From: Massospora cicadina
Lineage: Eukaryota; Entomophthoromycota; Entomophthoromycetes; Entomophthorales; Entomophthoraceae
Direction: 5' to 3'
Assembly (NCBI GenBank): GCA_022478985.1
Contig: JAKSZP010013299.1
Coordinates: 96,167-160,166, forward strand
Length of the DNA stretch: 64,000 nucleotides
The position numbers and the translations under genes are program-made. The notes beneath the pieces were generated by a model. The model worked only from the letters and a program-made list of their open reading frames with translations. It did not search any database and was not told the DNA's origin. Positions 1 through 11,050 of this stretch are shown in pieces; position 1 is the stretch's first letter, and the number at the start of each line of letters is the position of its first letter.

Positions 1-230
1 TTTCCCAGATGACCGATGGTGATACCATCATGATGGTCCCAGATGATTTACAGTCGCAGTGGTCCAGCAGGTACCCAAAGGCGTCCCTGGAACCACACCA
101 TCCTATCCTTTACATGATAGCTCCTGGATAGATCCTCTTGGTTTGAAGCGCTCTTTGAAAGTACCATGGCATATTCGCCCAACAGCGGCTGAGAGAGAAC
201 GACCTTTCTTAAGATACCATATTCCTCCAT
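1..230 (-). pseudogene. G1 pol, linker before integrase zinc finger
   Basis: The minus frame ends with WFQGRLWVPAGPLR. This corresponds to the segment in gypsy Pol where the polypeptide leaves RNase H and approaches the HHCC integrase finger; the equivalent in element A has WVWVPHPYATVL and in E RTWVPPTL. It is separated by a frame break from the RNase H part that follows at 236. Fragment only, no catalytic residues present. Confidence 0.6.
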
Positions 231-235
231 GTTTA

Positions 236-777
236 CTAGAGGTGCAAGCGCTGCCCGTTAGCCAGGATAGAGGGAAGTAGCAACAGAATTTTACTTGGAG
301 GAATCATAACCTGTGTGTTGTGAACTTCCACCTCCTTGATTTCAGGGGCTAATGCAGGGTTGCGGCTCAAAGCATCCGCTAAACCATTATCCTTGCCCTT
401 GGTGAACTCATATGTGAATGCAAATTGGGCAAGGGTCTCATACCAACGGATCTGCTGTGGGGTTAGGACATGAGGAGCGCGGTAGTACAGCAAGTTTTGG
501 TGGTCTTCAAATATGCGGAATGGTTGGGTAGAGCCATGCAAGTGGTGATGCCAATATGTCAGCGCCTCCACCACTGCTAGTAACTCCTTGTCATAAATGG
601 CGTACTTCAACTCTGGCAAAGACATTTTCCTAAGTAAATCCCACCGGATGCTCTATCTCATCTTCACCTACTTGTAGCAAGGCGCCACTATGGTGAAGTT
701 GGAGGCATCAGTAGACACAATGAACTCTTTTGAAGGGTCAACATAGCGAAGAACAGTCGTGGACAACAGGGTGCACT
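236..777 (-). pseudogene. G1 pol, RNase H region
   Basis: The minus-strand frame includes YDKELLAVVEALTYWHHHL, the typical RNase H stretch of gypsy Pol, followed by a DHQNLLYYR block and ADALSRNP, the usual end of this domain. Upstream, at about 626-777, a second frame reads FIVSTDASNFTIVAPCY, the first catalytic-Asp block (STDAS). The two blocks are in different frames, so the domain is broken. In the living element it would degrade the RNA strand during reverse transcription. Confidence 0.85.
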
Positions 778-1551
778 TCACTGCTTGGAAAGCATTCTAA
801 AAATGGGGGACCACTGAAGCACCTTGGCATCTCTAGCCTTGTATAGGGGAGCCGCCACCTCAGATAGAGTGGGAGTGAACTTCTTGAGGAACATGCACAT
901 CCCCAAAAAGCTCCTCAATTCCTTGACCAAGTTGGGGGTAGGCCACTCACGAATCACCTTCTCCTTGTCTGGAGTTACCATGTGTCCCTGGTCAAACATG
1001 ACGTTGCCCAGAAACATGACCCGGGACTTGAAGAACTCGCACTTTGAACTTTTCAACGTAAGGCTGGATGCCTTTAACCGCTCCACCACTTTCCAAAGGT
1101 GGACTGCATGGGACTCCTGATCAGGGGAAAACACCAGGATATCATCCATGTAGGCAACCGCGCATACCCCTAACAGGTCCCCCAACGCTGCATCAATGCG
1201 GCGTTGAAAGATGGCAGGGGCATTCTTAAGCCCAAAGGGCATGACCCAAAACTGGAATGTTCCTTTTCTGGTGCAGAAGGCGGTTAACCACTCCTGGCCC
1301 TTCTTTATCCGGATCTGATTAAACGCATTGAGGCAATCCAGCTTAGAGAAGACCTTCGCCTTCTCCACATAAAGCGCAATCTGTGAATCCAAAGGGATGG
1401 GATGGAGGTCTGGTACAGTGACATTGTTAAGGTTCCCATAGTCCACACATGGGCGTAGAGTACCATCAGACTTCTCCACAAAGAGAAGGGGGGAGCACAC
1501 AGGGGAGGTACGCTGAAAAATCGCACCTTTGGCCAACTGTTCTTCATCCAC
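778..1551 (-). pseudogene. G1 pol, reverse transcriptase domain
   Basis: A 257-codon open frame on the minus strand with recognisable gypsy RT blocks in order: CVDYGNLNNVTVPDLHPIPL (block with the first palm motif), SKLDCLNAFNQIRI (first catalytic Asp), FWVMPFGLKNAPAIFQR, AYMDDILVFSP (catalytic YMDD intact), then the thumb LRSFLGMCMFLKKF. This is the best preserved RT of the minus-strand elements. The frame is lost at 778 before RNase H. The ATG at 1551 is internal to Pol, not a biological start; homologous sequence continues upstream to about 1700 in broken frames. Confidence 0.93.
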
Positions 1552-1744
1552 ACATACAACGCCTATTCCTCCTGGAAAGTTAATGGGTAAATTGGGGAAG
1601 ATATATGCACCAGATCCACCGTGAGCTTGAAGTCACAATTAAACTCAGAGTGCTCAGGGAGTGCGTTGGCGGATGCTGCATCAAAAGAGGATTCCAAACC
1701 CTACAAACAGGAAGGTAAGGAAAATCTCACGGAGGAGAGGGTCT

Positions 1745-2632
1745 TCAGCAAAGGAGCAAGATAAGGGTGGGAACATTGGGCCAATGAGGTAATGGTCCCT
1801 GGACGTTATCCTCTGACAAGGGAACAATCAACTGGTGACCGTTTGTCAAAGACAAGGATAAAGTGTTTTCTTTCAAATTAGTCCAGATGTCAAACTTCCG
1901 CCACCACTCAACCCCCAAAATAATGGGGAACAAGAGGTGCTTGATAGCTTGAAAATGTTTGGACAGAAGATAGGCGCCCATCTGGTAGTCCACCAACCCT
2001 ATGACGTTCAGCATAGGGATACCTTGAGAAGCCCCACCTCTCGCCATACAACCTGGTGAGTAACTCAACTCAAGGTAGTCAGCCAGGTCTTGGTCAATAA
2101 AATTATTTGTGGCACCGTTATCCACTAAAATAGTTGTGCTGAGCTTACCAAGAGAGGATGTAAGGGTAGCAGTCAAGAGGAAGTATCCAGAGTGGGAATT
2201 ATTCAAAGCAGAAAACGCTCCTACTTCACCTAAATTTTCTTCTGGCTTGAGCAAACCATAAGGGTAGGTTTGGGAATCAAAGAAGGGGGAGGGATAGTTG
2301 GCAACTCTTACTACTGAGGCCGCATACCCCTCCATGCCTTCTGCAGGTGCATAAACGTTTTCATATTGTAAGCGCAGTTCTTTTTCAACTTCCTGAGTGC
2401 TGCGAATCATGGAAGAGGTCAAACGGGGATTTTCTGGTGTGATTACATACACAGGAATGGGTTCCAGATCTGAACCATGAGAAGGCCAATATGGTTCAGA
2501 GATATATCTCAGGCTTGCATTATAAAATGCGTTTTTAGATGTGAATGAACCTATCCCTTGAACTGCAATGGAATGCCCGACGTTATCCATGGCCAACACC
2601 CCCAGGCCCATCTGCGCCAATTCTGATGGCAT
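1745..2632 (-). pseudogene. G1 gag-protease region
   Basis: A 295-codon open frame, uninterrupted. Its C-terminal half is a retropepsin-like domain: ILVDNGATNNFIDQDLA replaces the usual D-T/S-G with D-N-G, followed by the downstream IILGVEWWRK motif shared by all related elements here (GVGWW in A and B2, GVKWW in B1). The N-terminal half, about 150 residues, sits where Gag should be but is shorter than in A and has no zinc knuckle. It starts 90 bp downstream of the leader ORF. D-N-G suggests a damaged or unusual active site. Confidence 0.75.
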
Positions 2633-2722
2633 CGGCTGAAAGTGCAGGTGAAAGGAAACTCATTTATTTAATCTGACATTGACAAATTTGGCGGAAAGTT
2701 GGGGAATCACCACTTTTGGACC

Positions 2723-3037
2723 TCAAAGCGTCCGAATCCACCAGGTACAAACATGAATGGTGGATATTTTCCAGTTGGAGGCAACCATAATAACGTCAAG
2801 TTGCTCCAACCTTAAGGAAAAAGAGGAAACAGAGGTGCAGCTAGCAACAGCTGAAGCCCACAGCTGACGGCCACTGTTTCCAATTTGGAAAAGTTCCACA
2901 TAGAAAAGTTCATGCACATAAGAAAAAAGGGTTGGTTGACTAATGTAAGGAAAGCATCTATAACTCTCCTGTTCCCAGCGTGGTAGTGCATAGTGTAAGG
3001 CCAATGACAGAATACTAGCCATTAGTGCCAAAGTCAT
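2723..3037 (-). CDS. G1 leader ORF crossing LTR/internal junction
   Basis: An intact 104-codon frame that starts inside the LTR (about 31 codons), crosses the junction at 2944 and ends just upstream of the gag frame. At the junction it reads YISQP, matching the NQP of the leader ORFs in A and E (102-103 codons). The first 20 residues are hydrophobic. Equivalent frames exist in A (44679-44990), B2 (49886-50344) and E (51991-52299). Function unknown; likely a small membrane-associated leader protein of the retrotransposon. No database family is recognised. Confidence 0.55.
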   Translation of the reverse strand: MTLALMASILSLALHYALPRWEQESYRCFPYISQPTLFSYVHELFYVELFQIGNSGRQLWASAVASCTSVSSFSLRLEQLDVIMVASNWKISTIHVCTWWIRTL

Positions 3038-3798
3038 TAGAGCCCATTAGAGGGTGCTGGAGCAATAACAGCTTAGGCATAGAAAGGTGAGTTTTATGAT
3101 TACGACCCCATTAAAAGTGACGCATTACACATATTGAAAGGGGCTAAGTGGCCCAGGTTGGAGGGAACCTGGGCGAAAAAATGGTGCACGAGTTGAGAGC
3201 TGCAAGGTGCTTGCAATGGCAAGGGTAACGGAGAGTGAGACCTCCTCGAAGAGTTTCATGCACAGGAGCGTTTGGAATATCATAAAATTTTAAAATAACA
3301 TAAATGGGTAAAAGGTTAATTAGGAAAGTCGACCAACAAGGAATGTTGGTCAGGGAAGATGTATTTAAGTTTAAACGGGGGAATAGTAGTTATGCCGCCA
3401 TGGGCCCAAGCACTGACTCACCAATAGGGCAACACTGCTATCCAAGTTAGTTGAATAGGCCAAAACTGACTTCACTCAAGTAATCAATTGAAGTTGAATT
3501 CGACCCAAGCACATTATTTCATAAAGGGAATAGGTTTCAAACCCCGTTCCTTGACAAACTGAATTGAACTGTCAACTTTTATTTTGGTAGTTTGTTCATT
3601 TTAACGCCTGGCTTGACGTCAAGGGCTGGGCGTTTGGCACACCACTAGTCCCAACCTAAGCATATTTTTCCTGAACCCAGCTTTGGTCCAGGGTGTGCCT
3701 CAGGTCAGGAAGGGCCTGTAACTTCACCCTCTGGACCTCCTGGCGACCAGCCTTATCTTTGGGGTTGGTCCCCACTATTATGTCATGTGCACATGACA
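2944..3798 (-). repeat. G1 5' LTR (855 bp)
   Basis: The stretch begins TG and ends CA on the plus strand and lies directly upstream of G1 leader and gag. Its inner boundary matches those of A, B and E (GGGTTGGTTGACTAA next to TGTAAGG here, GGTTGGTCAATTA next to TGTCAGGG in B2). The outer end is the palindrome TGTCATGTGCACATGACA. On the minus strand a frame near 3670-3760 reads LPDLRHTLDQSWVQ, a divergent form of the U3 ORF signature seen in the other LTRs. The partner LTR is outside the window, so the outer boundary is inferred. Confidence 0.6.
3781..3798. repeat. 18-bp perfect palindrome at LTR end
   Basis: TGTCATGTGCACATGACA equals its own reverse complement. It forms the presumed outer terminus of the G1 LTR, where terminal inverted repeats are expected and integrase acts. 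Confidence 0.8.
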
Positions 3799-4199
3799 AC
3801 TAAGTTCCAATGAGAAATGAGGCGCCATGGGTAAGATGTGGTTAACATTGAACCCTATAGATTATATCCAAGTTTTTTCATAAATTAAACACAATTGTTT
3901 ATCACTACATCTTAATAGTTTAATATACAAGCTTTTTGTATCTAATACTTTTTCGTTGTATTAATCAAGGAATTACATGATATTAGAAGAAAAAGCGGAG
4001 AGCCATTGTCCAAGTAAATGACAGAAGAATACAGCTTTGAAGTGTCATTTCCAAGGAGTTTATATCTTGACTATTATTCACCGTCTGGTCTATTGTATTA
4101 TACAATAGGCGCTTGAAACTCCAACTTATTTAAGAAGAAGAACCAGCAAATCTGAAGTAGGCAAAACTTCAACACTGGAATAATCCATCAGCGTTTTAA

Positions 4200-4660
4200 T
4201 GCACCATTCCATCATAGTGGACAATTGAAAGATCGTAACTCTTAAGTTTGAGTGTCCAATGGGTTATCATAAATGACATCTTTCATTGGTTGTAGCCACT
4301 GTATATAGGCGTGGTTCATCATTACAGTGAAATGGTTCCCATAGAGGAAGGGAAGGTAATATTTGATGGCCAAAAGGACAGCCAGACTCTTGTGTTCAGT
4401 TATGCTGTAGTTTCTTTCTGCCCAAGGTAAAGTCTTGCTGAATATGCTATAGGTTGGTCAACCTAATTTATATTAAGTTGATCTAAGATGTATCCCACAG
4501 CCACGTCGCTAGCATCAGTAAAAGGATGAATTTTGTCAAACTTGGGGTACACCAATGCAGGAGCGGTAATAAGAGCCTTCCTTAGAGCATCAAAGGATTG
4601 CTGTTGGGTATTTTTCCCATTGTAATGGGACTTCTTTATGAAGCAAATAGTTGGCTGTTT
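4200..4660 (-). pseudogene. C1 pol, RNase H relic
   Basis: The DNA aligns with 17400-17900 in C2 (for example the stretches around 4230-4330 and 17490-17570) and on the minus strand corresponds to the Asp-Ala-Ser/TDH region downstream of RT. It is riddled with stops. Assigned by position and homology to C2 rather than by intact motifs. Confidence 0.5.
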
Positions 4661-4699
4661 GGAATTTCATTAAAGTGAGTAATAAATTGTCAGTGATTT

Positions 4700-5480
4700 A
4701 CTATTATGAGAAAGACTTATATATCACTTAAACTGCTCCGTCAAGTCATCTTTTCAACAGTAATCACTTTTTCAGGTAGTGGCGAGATTCCCTCTTGGAT
4801 AACCTTATTCCTGAGGAAATAATAAGGTCAGGAAAAACTGGCATTTGGAAGTCTTTATTTTCAGTGAAGAAGAGCAAAGACGTTCAAGAGCTCCTTTAGA
4901 TGGGTTAGATGTTGTTTCACAGTACAGGAGAATACCATCAAATCTTCTAAAAATCAGTACACATGTTTTTTAATAAATGTCCCAGAAAGACAGTCCATCG
5001 CCCTTTGAAACATGGCTGGGGCGTTGCATAGCCCTTGAAGCATGTGAGTGGTCTCAAATAACCCTTTACTCGCTTTAAGTGTGCATTTCTACCTATCATC
5101 TGGAACAAGCTCAATCTGCCAATACCCTCTGGTGAGATCAATGCTGAAAAAAACTGCAATCTCACTATTTAACATAATAAATCATCACTTTGGGGTAGTG
5201 GGGTAGCCTTCCTTTTTTGTGATGGCATTTAGCCAGTGATAATCCATTACCATCTGATGTCCTCCATCCTTTTTTACAAGCAGAAACAGCGAGGTCCAGG
5301 ATCTTTGTGATGGTTTCAGCAATCTGGCGTCCTGGAGTTGCTTTAGTTCTTTCTTTATTTTAGTTTCATTGACCCTAGACTTTTGATAGGGTTGAGCATG
5401 GATTGGAGGGGCGTCACCAGTAAGCACCTTGTACTGCACCCACTTCATCATTGCAAATTTATCTGGCCCCATAGAAAAAT
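4700..5480 (-). pseudogene. C1 pol, reverse transcriptase relic
   Basis: The minus-strand frame 5185-5472 carries the N-terminal RT region: YKVLTGDAPPIHAQPYQKS, the preceding fingers (IKKELKQLQDARLLKPSQ) and LFLLVKKDGGHQMVMDYHWLN, equivalent to the usual VRKKDGxxRxxVDYRxLN. The rest of the palm follows in other frames down to about 4700, including an A-M-F/L-x-NAP-like region at 4980-5040. Catalytic residues are not in one frame; non-functional. Confidence 0.85.
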
Positions 5481-6049
5481 ATCAGCATGCTTCTCAAATC
5501 AAAGTATCCACCCATCGCTGTTCAAAAGAGGAGAGTTTTTCACATATCTCTACTTCAAATCAGTATATTGTAGTACTTTCATCAATTCTTAAATCACGCA
5601 ACGTTCCACACCCATGGATGGACTTAACTTGATCAGAGGATAGAGTTCTGACATATGCAACAGGTCATTTACGAGTTATCTGCATCAGTTATCAGTAAAG
5701 TTAACATTAAAATAGTAAAGGGCATAGTAAGCTGGATCCAGCATCCCAGGGCAGGTGAGAGGTTCCCAAATAACCAGATTAAGATCCCTATTAATCTCCG
5801 GTAGATGGTCTGGAGGAATAGTGATTTAGAGTCCAGTTTACTAGAATCTGAGATTTTGGATTTATGTTTATGCAGTTAATTGTATACGCATGCATCCCTT
5901 CCTGGGCTTCTGCGCTGGAAGGGGGTAATTTGGCCTTTGGTCCAATTAATCAGTATTCTAGCCATTCAATGAAGTTTTGTAGTAGTAAACAACTCCTAGG
6001 CTTTCTCTTTCCCTTTTCCTTAGGGATATCCTTTATTACTAGGGGTATG

Positions 6050-6480
6050 TAATACCCTAAAATAGAAAAATATAAATCCTTATTAATTATTTTAGGTACC
6101 AAATTCAACTAGGAACTGTGTGCATATAAGAAGGTCATATCTATCTTTCTCTAGCATGATTTCTGGGACTGTCACTACCAGAGATCCGAACCAAAGCAGC
6201 AGGGATGAGTAGGCACCCAGAGAGCGAGTCTTATGCAGTCCTGCGGTTCTGTAATCTAAAGTGTGGTTCTGATCTGGAGCGATTTTTATCCATTTTACTA
6301 TTCAGGAAGATATGATGTTATCTAGTATTTCAGTATTGATTATGGAAAAAATTTCCCTTTTGGATGACTACTTCTAAAAGAGTATTTTTGAAACATAAAT
6401 AAGTGATTGAGTAAATTTTCATTAAGAAGGAAGATGTCCCAAGTGGGCAAAGGAAGAAGAAGTTAAACCTTTATTTTGAA
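6050..6480 (-). pseudogene. C1 aspartic protease relic
   Basis: A minus-strand reading gives INTEILDNIIS in place of a D-T-G core, then VKQIKIAPDQ-like sequence and, further on, YDLLICTQFLVEFG, a normal downstream block of a gypsy protease. The same order is seen in C2 (19487-19675). The catalytic Asp is lost (N-T) and frames are broken. Confidence 0.55.
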
Positions 6481-7739
6481 ATCAGTGAGTCTGGAACTTC
6501 CAATTTGTCAGATTTGGATTAAACTTAACACTCAGCGTTCAGATTGGTGGTAGATTGAGATTGAGGCATGGTATCATCAGCAGAGAGTTCCTTGCACCCT
6601 AAGTCGACTCTACTTTTACTGCATCATCAGCATGTTTCTTCAAGAAGGAGCTTTTTTGATGGTTAAATCCACAACAATAGCAAGGATCACAACGGGTTTA
6701 AAGATCTGAAATTGACCAATTGCAATAATGTGAGCTTGGTTCCCTTTAGTAGATGTCTATAGTACATCCAGCTCAGGCAGTTCCATAAATAGTTCCTTGA
6801 TATCAAGGATAGACGTGTGCATCTTTTTGGCATTTGAAAGTAGAGCACAAGATTAGTACTGTGTTGATATACTGAGAGGATGGCGGCGATAGCATCATCT
6901 AAGTTAACTCATTCACAGGATGCATGGGCCTAGGCTTCATCCTAAAATTGTTTGGCAGATTCTTTTGTTGGTTTTCCCCATATAATAGTCAAATTTGCAT
7001 ATAATCATGTTTGCAGTTATAAAGGGAGAGGTTATTTAGAACTTTTTAATAAGTTCATCCTTTATAGCTTCCCAATTGGTACACGTCTTGGAGTATGACT
7101 CACAATTTCCTGAGCTTTACCATCCATACAGGTTTTATTGTATTGACATTTCTGAGAATCCATAGAGGTTTGTATTGCACCTTCATACACAAAATATAGG
7201 ACTGAATGGCTTCAAACCCAGACACATACTATTCCTAAAAGCTGGGCTTATATATATTCAACAGGTTCAGAGAGTACATGGATAGCCAGAAAAGGTGGTT
7301 ACTTAGATTCAGTGGGTTCTGTAGTACCTATGTCAGTATGAGGAATAGCCTTGTCAAAATGGTGGATAAATTCATACATATTATCCTGAGAGTAGTATAG
7401 AAGTCATTGAAATGCGTAAATGGGCTTTGGTATCTAGAAGCCAATGGAGCTTTTCAATATCAGCAGATTAAAGGGCCAATTGGGTGGAGAGAGTATTTTG
7501 TTTATCCTCAATTGTTTAAAGTTTAGCATTCATCCTATCAAGTTAGAAGTTTACTTGGGCCTGGGAGTCAATCAGGTTATAACATGTTGGTCGTTTTTGC
7601 ATAATTGTTATACAAGGGGAGAAAGGCTAGATCCGCATCAATATAATCCTCTTCAGTAGTCATCTCAGCTTTTTGGGCCACCAGTAATGGTTGTCGCTCA
7701 AGAGCCTTAGTCTGGTCTCTGTGGTTTTATCAAACGAAG

Positions 7740-7832
7740 GCTCAACAGGTGTGGAGAATCCAGGGTGACCACGGGGACCTTCAGGCCCAGGGGGTCCTTG
7801 TTCTCCTTCCCACTAAGTCCAGTTTCACTGTA
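7740..7832 (-). pseudogene. C1 collagen-like Gly-X-Y segment of gag
   Basis: On the minus strand this reads GEQGPPGPEGPRGHPG, five consecutive Gly-X-Y triplets rich in Pro, and then leaves the pattern. Homologous Gly-X-Y segments lie at 21790-21890 in C2 and 32119-32410 in C4. It is placed between the coiled-coil ORFs (7825-8262) and the capsid-like remainder of gag. In the living element it could form a triple-helical stalk in a trimeric Gag-linked protein; that role is inference. Confidence 0.7.
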
Positions 7833-8262
7833 AGTCTGTTTGAATAGTAACTTCCTGGATCAGCGGCATAGAAGTTAATTTGCTCAACTTCTGGACCAGG
7901 TGGCTAAGAAAAAAAAATTGGGAATAACTGGTTTTATGATTCTTGGAGATGATCAATGAGATTACACAAAGCGCTTTCAACTCACAGGTCCATGTCAGTG
8001 GCTGCATGGATCATTTGTTTAGAAAAGATTTACTTCTGTTTTTGGATAACTCCAGTGTCAATCTGGGACAATTGACGTTGAATTTTAATGATCTCTTGGC
8101 ACTTATATAAAATGGCACCTTAATTGTATTGACCAAACTTTGACGTATTTTCATACAATTCAAGAGCTGGTTGTGAATTTGATTAGACAATCTGAGTTTC
8201 CATTGGATCTCCAAGTGGTGCATCTGAGTAATAGATTTGATGGTGAAAAGTGGGGTGAACAA
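7825..8262 (-). pseudogene. C1 gag N-terminal coiled-coil region
   Basis: Two consecutive minus-strand frames (8011-8262, 83 codons; 7825-8007, 60 codons) separated by a stop. They are Lys-, Leu- and Asn-rich with heptad-like spacing of hydrophobics, and C2 has a recognisable homologue (around 22000-22320). They lie immediately before the collagen-like patch. I recognise no named domain. Probably the N-terminal part of the C-family Gag. Confidence 0.45.
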
Positions 8263-8452
8263 ACAACTGTAAATTTTTAAAGTCTGGCTACAACTATTTC
8301 ATTACTGGGGTGATAAGGTGAGTAATATAACTGAGTCAGGCGCTATTAATTTGTGTGGAGTGGCTATGGTTGGTCTCCTACCAGTGGTAATAATTTCAGC
8401 CATAAAGCTGAGACAGTGTCAGTGACATCAAAAGCCTGAATCTGGGAAAGTG

Positions 8453-8502
8453 AATCATCTGAGGATGGACCATCTAGTACTAAAAAAAATCATCTGAGGA
8501 TG
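8453..8502 (+). repeat. Ultra-short LINE 3'-tail insertion with 15-bp duplication
   Basis: The 20-bp insert gaccatctagtactaaaaaa at 8468-8487 is identical to the 3' terminus of the full-length LINE (58787 onward). It is flanked on both sides by the perfect 15-bp direct repeat aatcatctgaggatg (8453-8467 and 8488-8502). This is the structure expected of a LINE insertion truncated to almost nothing. Confidence 0.88.
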
Positions 8503-9354
8503 AAATATTAAGGGTCACATTCACATTGAATTCAAGCTTGGGTATGAGGTAAAGGCGTGCTTTTATTTTTAGTAATGACCCAACAGTACATACTTTGGTT
8601 ATCCTCCAAATTGGTAGGGCTATTGTCGCTGGAATTGTTCATATGGAAGATGAGTCTTCACCAGGTAGCCTCATAAGGACATGGGAGGGAGCACCAGTTT
8701 TGGATTTTATTGTTTTCTTTGAAGGCAAGCTCCTTCAAAGGCTATACAATTATTAGTCAAAGTAGCTCCAGAAAAATCTCATAGTAGACGGTTTGTCTCT
8801 AGGTAGATATATTAGAAGAATTGGAAGTCAACGCCAAGGCAAATATCTGCTTATTGTGCAGGCAAAATATCTAATTAAAACTAGGCAAAGGACAAGGATG
8901 GGATTAAGTAAATTTTTATTAGTTAAAATCTGGAATTTATAACTTTGGTAAGAATTCTGAATCATGTAGGACACAGAGATCTCCAAATGGCAAGATCTTT
9001 ACCAGATGATCCGGTAGAATTAAGAGGGATTTAGTTTAGTAAATTATTTAGGCGTTCATTATTTGTAGTGACTTTGGTAGCTTTTTTGTTGGTAAAGTCC
9101 ACTGATTAAGTTTCAATTTTTTTGCTCATTTAAACTTCCCCCAAACTATCATGAATCTCATTATTCCCTACAACTCCCCTCTCAAGATCTTGCTGAGGAG
9201 GAAAATAACTTCAGAAAAGTCTAGCATGGGGTCTATTCATTGCAGCCATATTTGAATGAGGAAATCAGATACTCTAGTCCTCAATGATAGATCAATTGAT
9301 ATGGCTCTAACCATAGTATACCAAGTTTTTGAATCTGGCCCCTTGGATGGTGAA

Positions 9355-10643
9355 TGTCATTAAAGCGGCAAATGAGATTTATACTGGTCTTCCAGTCAGG
9401 GTTCATGAGCACCCAGAAGGTAAGCCAGAATTCCAAAGGCGCTGCTTCTTGGATGACTTAAAGATAATTTGGAAGGTGGACAAACCACAAATGGTGAATC
9501 AAGATGGTAGTCAGGAGAAAATCGACACACAGCCAGAAAGTTGCTACTATGAAGCCAGAAGTTTTAGCATCAGGAGGCTTATTTTCTAAGACAATGGCAC
9601 TGGGTTCCACCAGAGGGTTGTTGGCGAGAGGGTGGGTGGTAAAATTATGAGATCTTGCCCAGCGGGGAGGTAAAGCCTCCAATAAGAGTGCCAGATCCTT
9701 AAGTTGAATAGCTTTGACAAGAGGTAGTATCTTAGGATGCCCTGAGTATAGTATGCCTAGTCCATAATGGTAGACAACATTGTCATTATGATAACCATAA
9801 GGGCTAGTAATTATGCAATCCAAAGATTATTTTAAGGGTTGTGTTTTGCGGCGTATACCAGGGGAAAATGTCCAAAAAGCAAATTTTATTCAGTGTAGGT
9901 ATTTTATTGCAGAATAAGATAAATAAATTGATCTACAATCATATCTTTTGGGGATTATTGCTTATATACTTGGTCACTTAGGGAATAAGATGGCGTGCAT
10001 GGGCGTGAGGGCCTCGATTTTCTGACATGGGATGATGGAACTTAAGTGAGAAATATTTGAATTTTTTGTGTCTTGTCAGCAGAAGACTGAGTCAATGTTG
10101 ATTCAGCCTCTGGCGCCCAAATCACGTTTTTATTGCAATTGCACCTACCCAAGTGGTGGTGTCTCACTCGGTGAGTGGTAAGGACCCCTTAGGGCCATTC
10201 CATGTAGGGATAATCCCAACTGGTTGGAGACGGATTCAAACTACCCAGCCTAACTGCTCCTGGTTTCCTTGGTTCAGTGCAAACCTATGAACTTCAGCAG
10301 AACTGGGCCCCTGCACAAGAGGTAAGAGTTCATTTCCTTTCATAGATATGGTAGAACTTGAACATGGCATCAATAAGGGACTTCTTTTATTTTTCCTGCG
10401 TTGATCCTTTTTTGCTGTGACTTCAGCGCAAAACACCTCAATACACTGAATCAGTTCATTAATTGTCAAAACGTGGATGGGCGGAGGAACCTTCAAGGGT
10501 TAGGCCGTGACCAACCACTTGTCAGTCACATGGCAAGATTGCCCTGTTTGATGAGGGGGACATCCGCCCTCTTTAAACCTTTCTTGGTACAAAATGGAAA
10601 CGCCTCACGGTCCAAGCCCAAAAGTCGCTCCCCTGGACTTACA
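9355..10643 (-). repeat. B1 3' LTR (1289 bp)
   Basis: Begins TG and ends CA; its outer end reads TGTAAGTCC on the minus strand, like all LTRs of this group, and a purine tract (ggaaaaggaaaggataa) precedes it. It pairs with 15078-16358. From nucleotide 2 the minus strand encodes VSPGER, then DREAFPF, KKGLKR and VPLIKQGNLA, the start of the U3 ORF, with one frameshift before a DKWLVTA stretch. The inner end encodes FWLTFWVLMNPDWKTS, the conserved hydrophobic LTR terminus. Confidence 0.88.
10236..10643 (-). pseudogene. U3-encoded ORF in B1 3' LTR
   Basis: The frame is open from the second base of the LTR for about 37 codons, ends after a frameshift in the DLAHV signature, and resumes as the 86-codon frame 10236-10496 beginning KVPPPIHVLTINELIQCIEV. 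This matches the solo-LTR ORF (IPPPAPTLTSAELLQEISEI at the same distance). Shared residues include Pro-Pro-Pro, the Leu-Thr pair and Glu-Leu followed by an amphipathic helix. Function unknown. In a 3' LTR, U3 is transcribed downstream of pol and could be translated from a subgenomic RNA; that is inference. Confidence 0.55.
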
Positions 10644-11050
10644 TTATCCTTTCCTTTTCCAAGAGGAAGAGCACCCCCTCTGGGAAACTGGGTCAGAGCG
10701 AAGTTTTTATGAGCTTTCTTTACTTTTTAACTATCATCGTTACAACCTTTGGGGGCGGAGAGCCTAATGGTGAGTAGCGTAGAAAGCTTCTACTAACTCA
10801 TAACAGTTCATGCAGTCCTGAGCACTAACCAGCTATTTTCATGGTCTAGGTAACCTTTCCAAGTGACTGATTATTGAACTGATTGGCGTGACTGACAGAA
10901 TTCCAAGATAGTGTCACATCGACCTCTTCTGATCCCTCAACTATGATTGCCTATAGTTCTGGCGGAATTTAGCCCTTGAACAGGGACAACTGGGATACAT
11001 GTAATATGGGGTATTGCTTCTAATGAGCTGGAAACTTTAGGCGGAATGCA
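10644..11050 (-). pseudogene. B1 pol, chromodomain relic and polypurine tract
   Basis: Next to the LTR is a polypurine tract, then a minus-strand reading with ENSWLVLRTAMNCYELVEAF, which lines up with the chromodomain tail of A (ENIWVSARNCENCKDLIEEF). Stops interrupt it. Chromodomains at the end of integrase target chromoviruses to modified chromatin. Confidence 0.55.

Larger units (their letters stand above)
1..3798 (-). mobile_element. G1: Ty3/gypsy LTR retrotransposon, 3' part outside window
   Basis: Reading on the minus strand from 3798 downward the order is 5' LTR, leader ORF, gag/protease, reverse transcriptase, RNase H and the segment before the integrase zinc finger, which is the Ty3/gypsy order. 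The element is cut by the window start, so integrase and 3' LTR are not visible. All coding parts carry frameshifts or stops. It abuts decayed C-family DNA at 3799 and probably inserted into it; the right flank reads actaa, but the matching left duplication lies outside the window. Gene order and RT motifs make the class certain; the exact family is unknown. Confidence 0.9.
3799..9354 (-). mobile_element. C1: decayed gypsy copy with collagen-like gag
   Basis: AT-rich remains of a Ty3/gypsy element on the minus strand: LTR-like DNA at about 9060-9300, coiled-coil gag pieces (7825-8262), a Gly-X-Y patch (7740-7830), more gag (6480-7730), protease relic (about 6050-6480), RT (4700-5480) and RNase H (4200-4660). 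Integrase is almost completely missing, probably cut off by the G1 insertion at 3799. Homologous stretches recur in C2 (16364-23460) and C4 (25560-33780), which is how the poorly preserved parts were recognised. Boundaries other than 3799 and 9355 are approximate. Confidence 0.75.
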
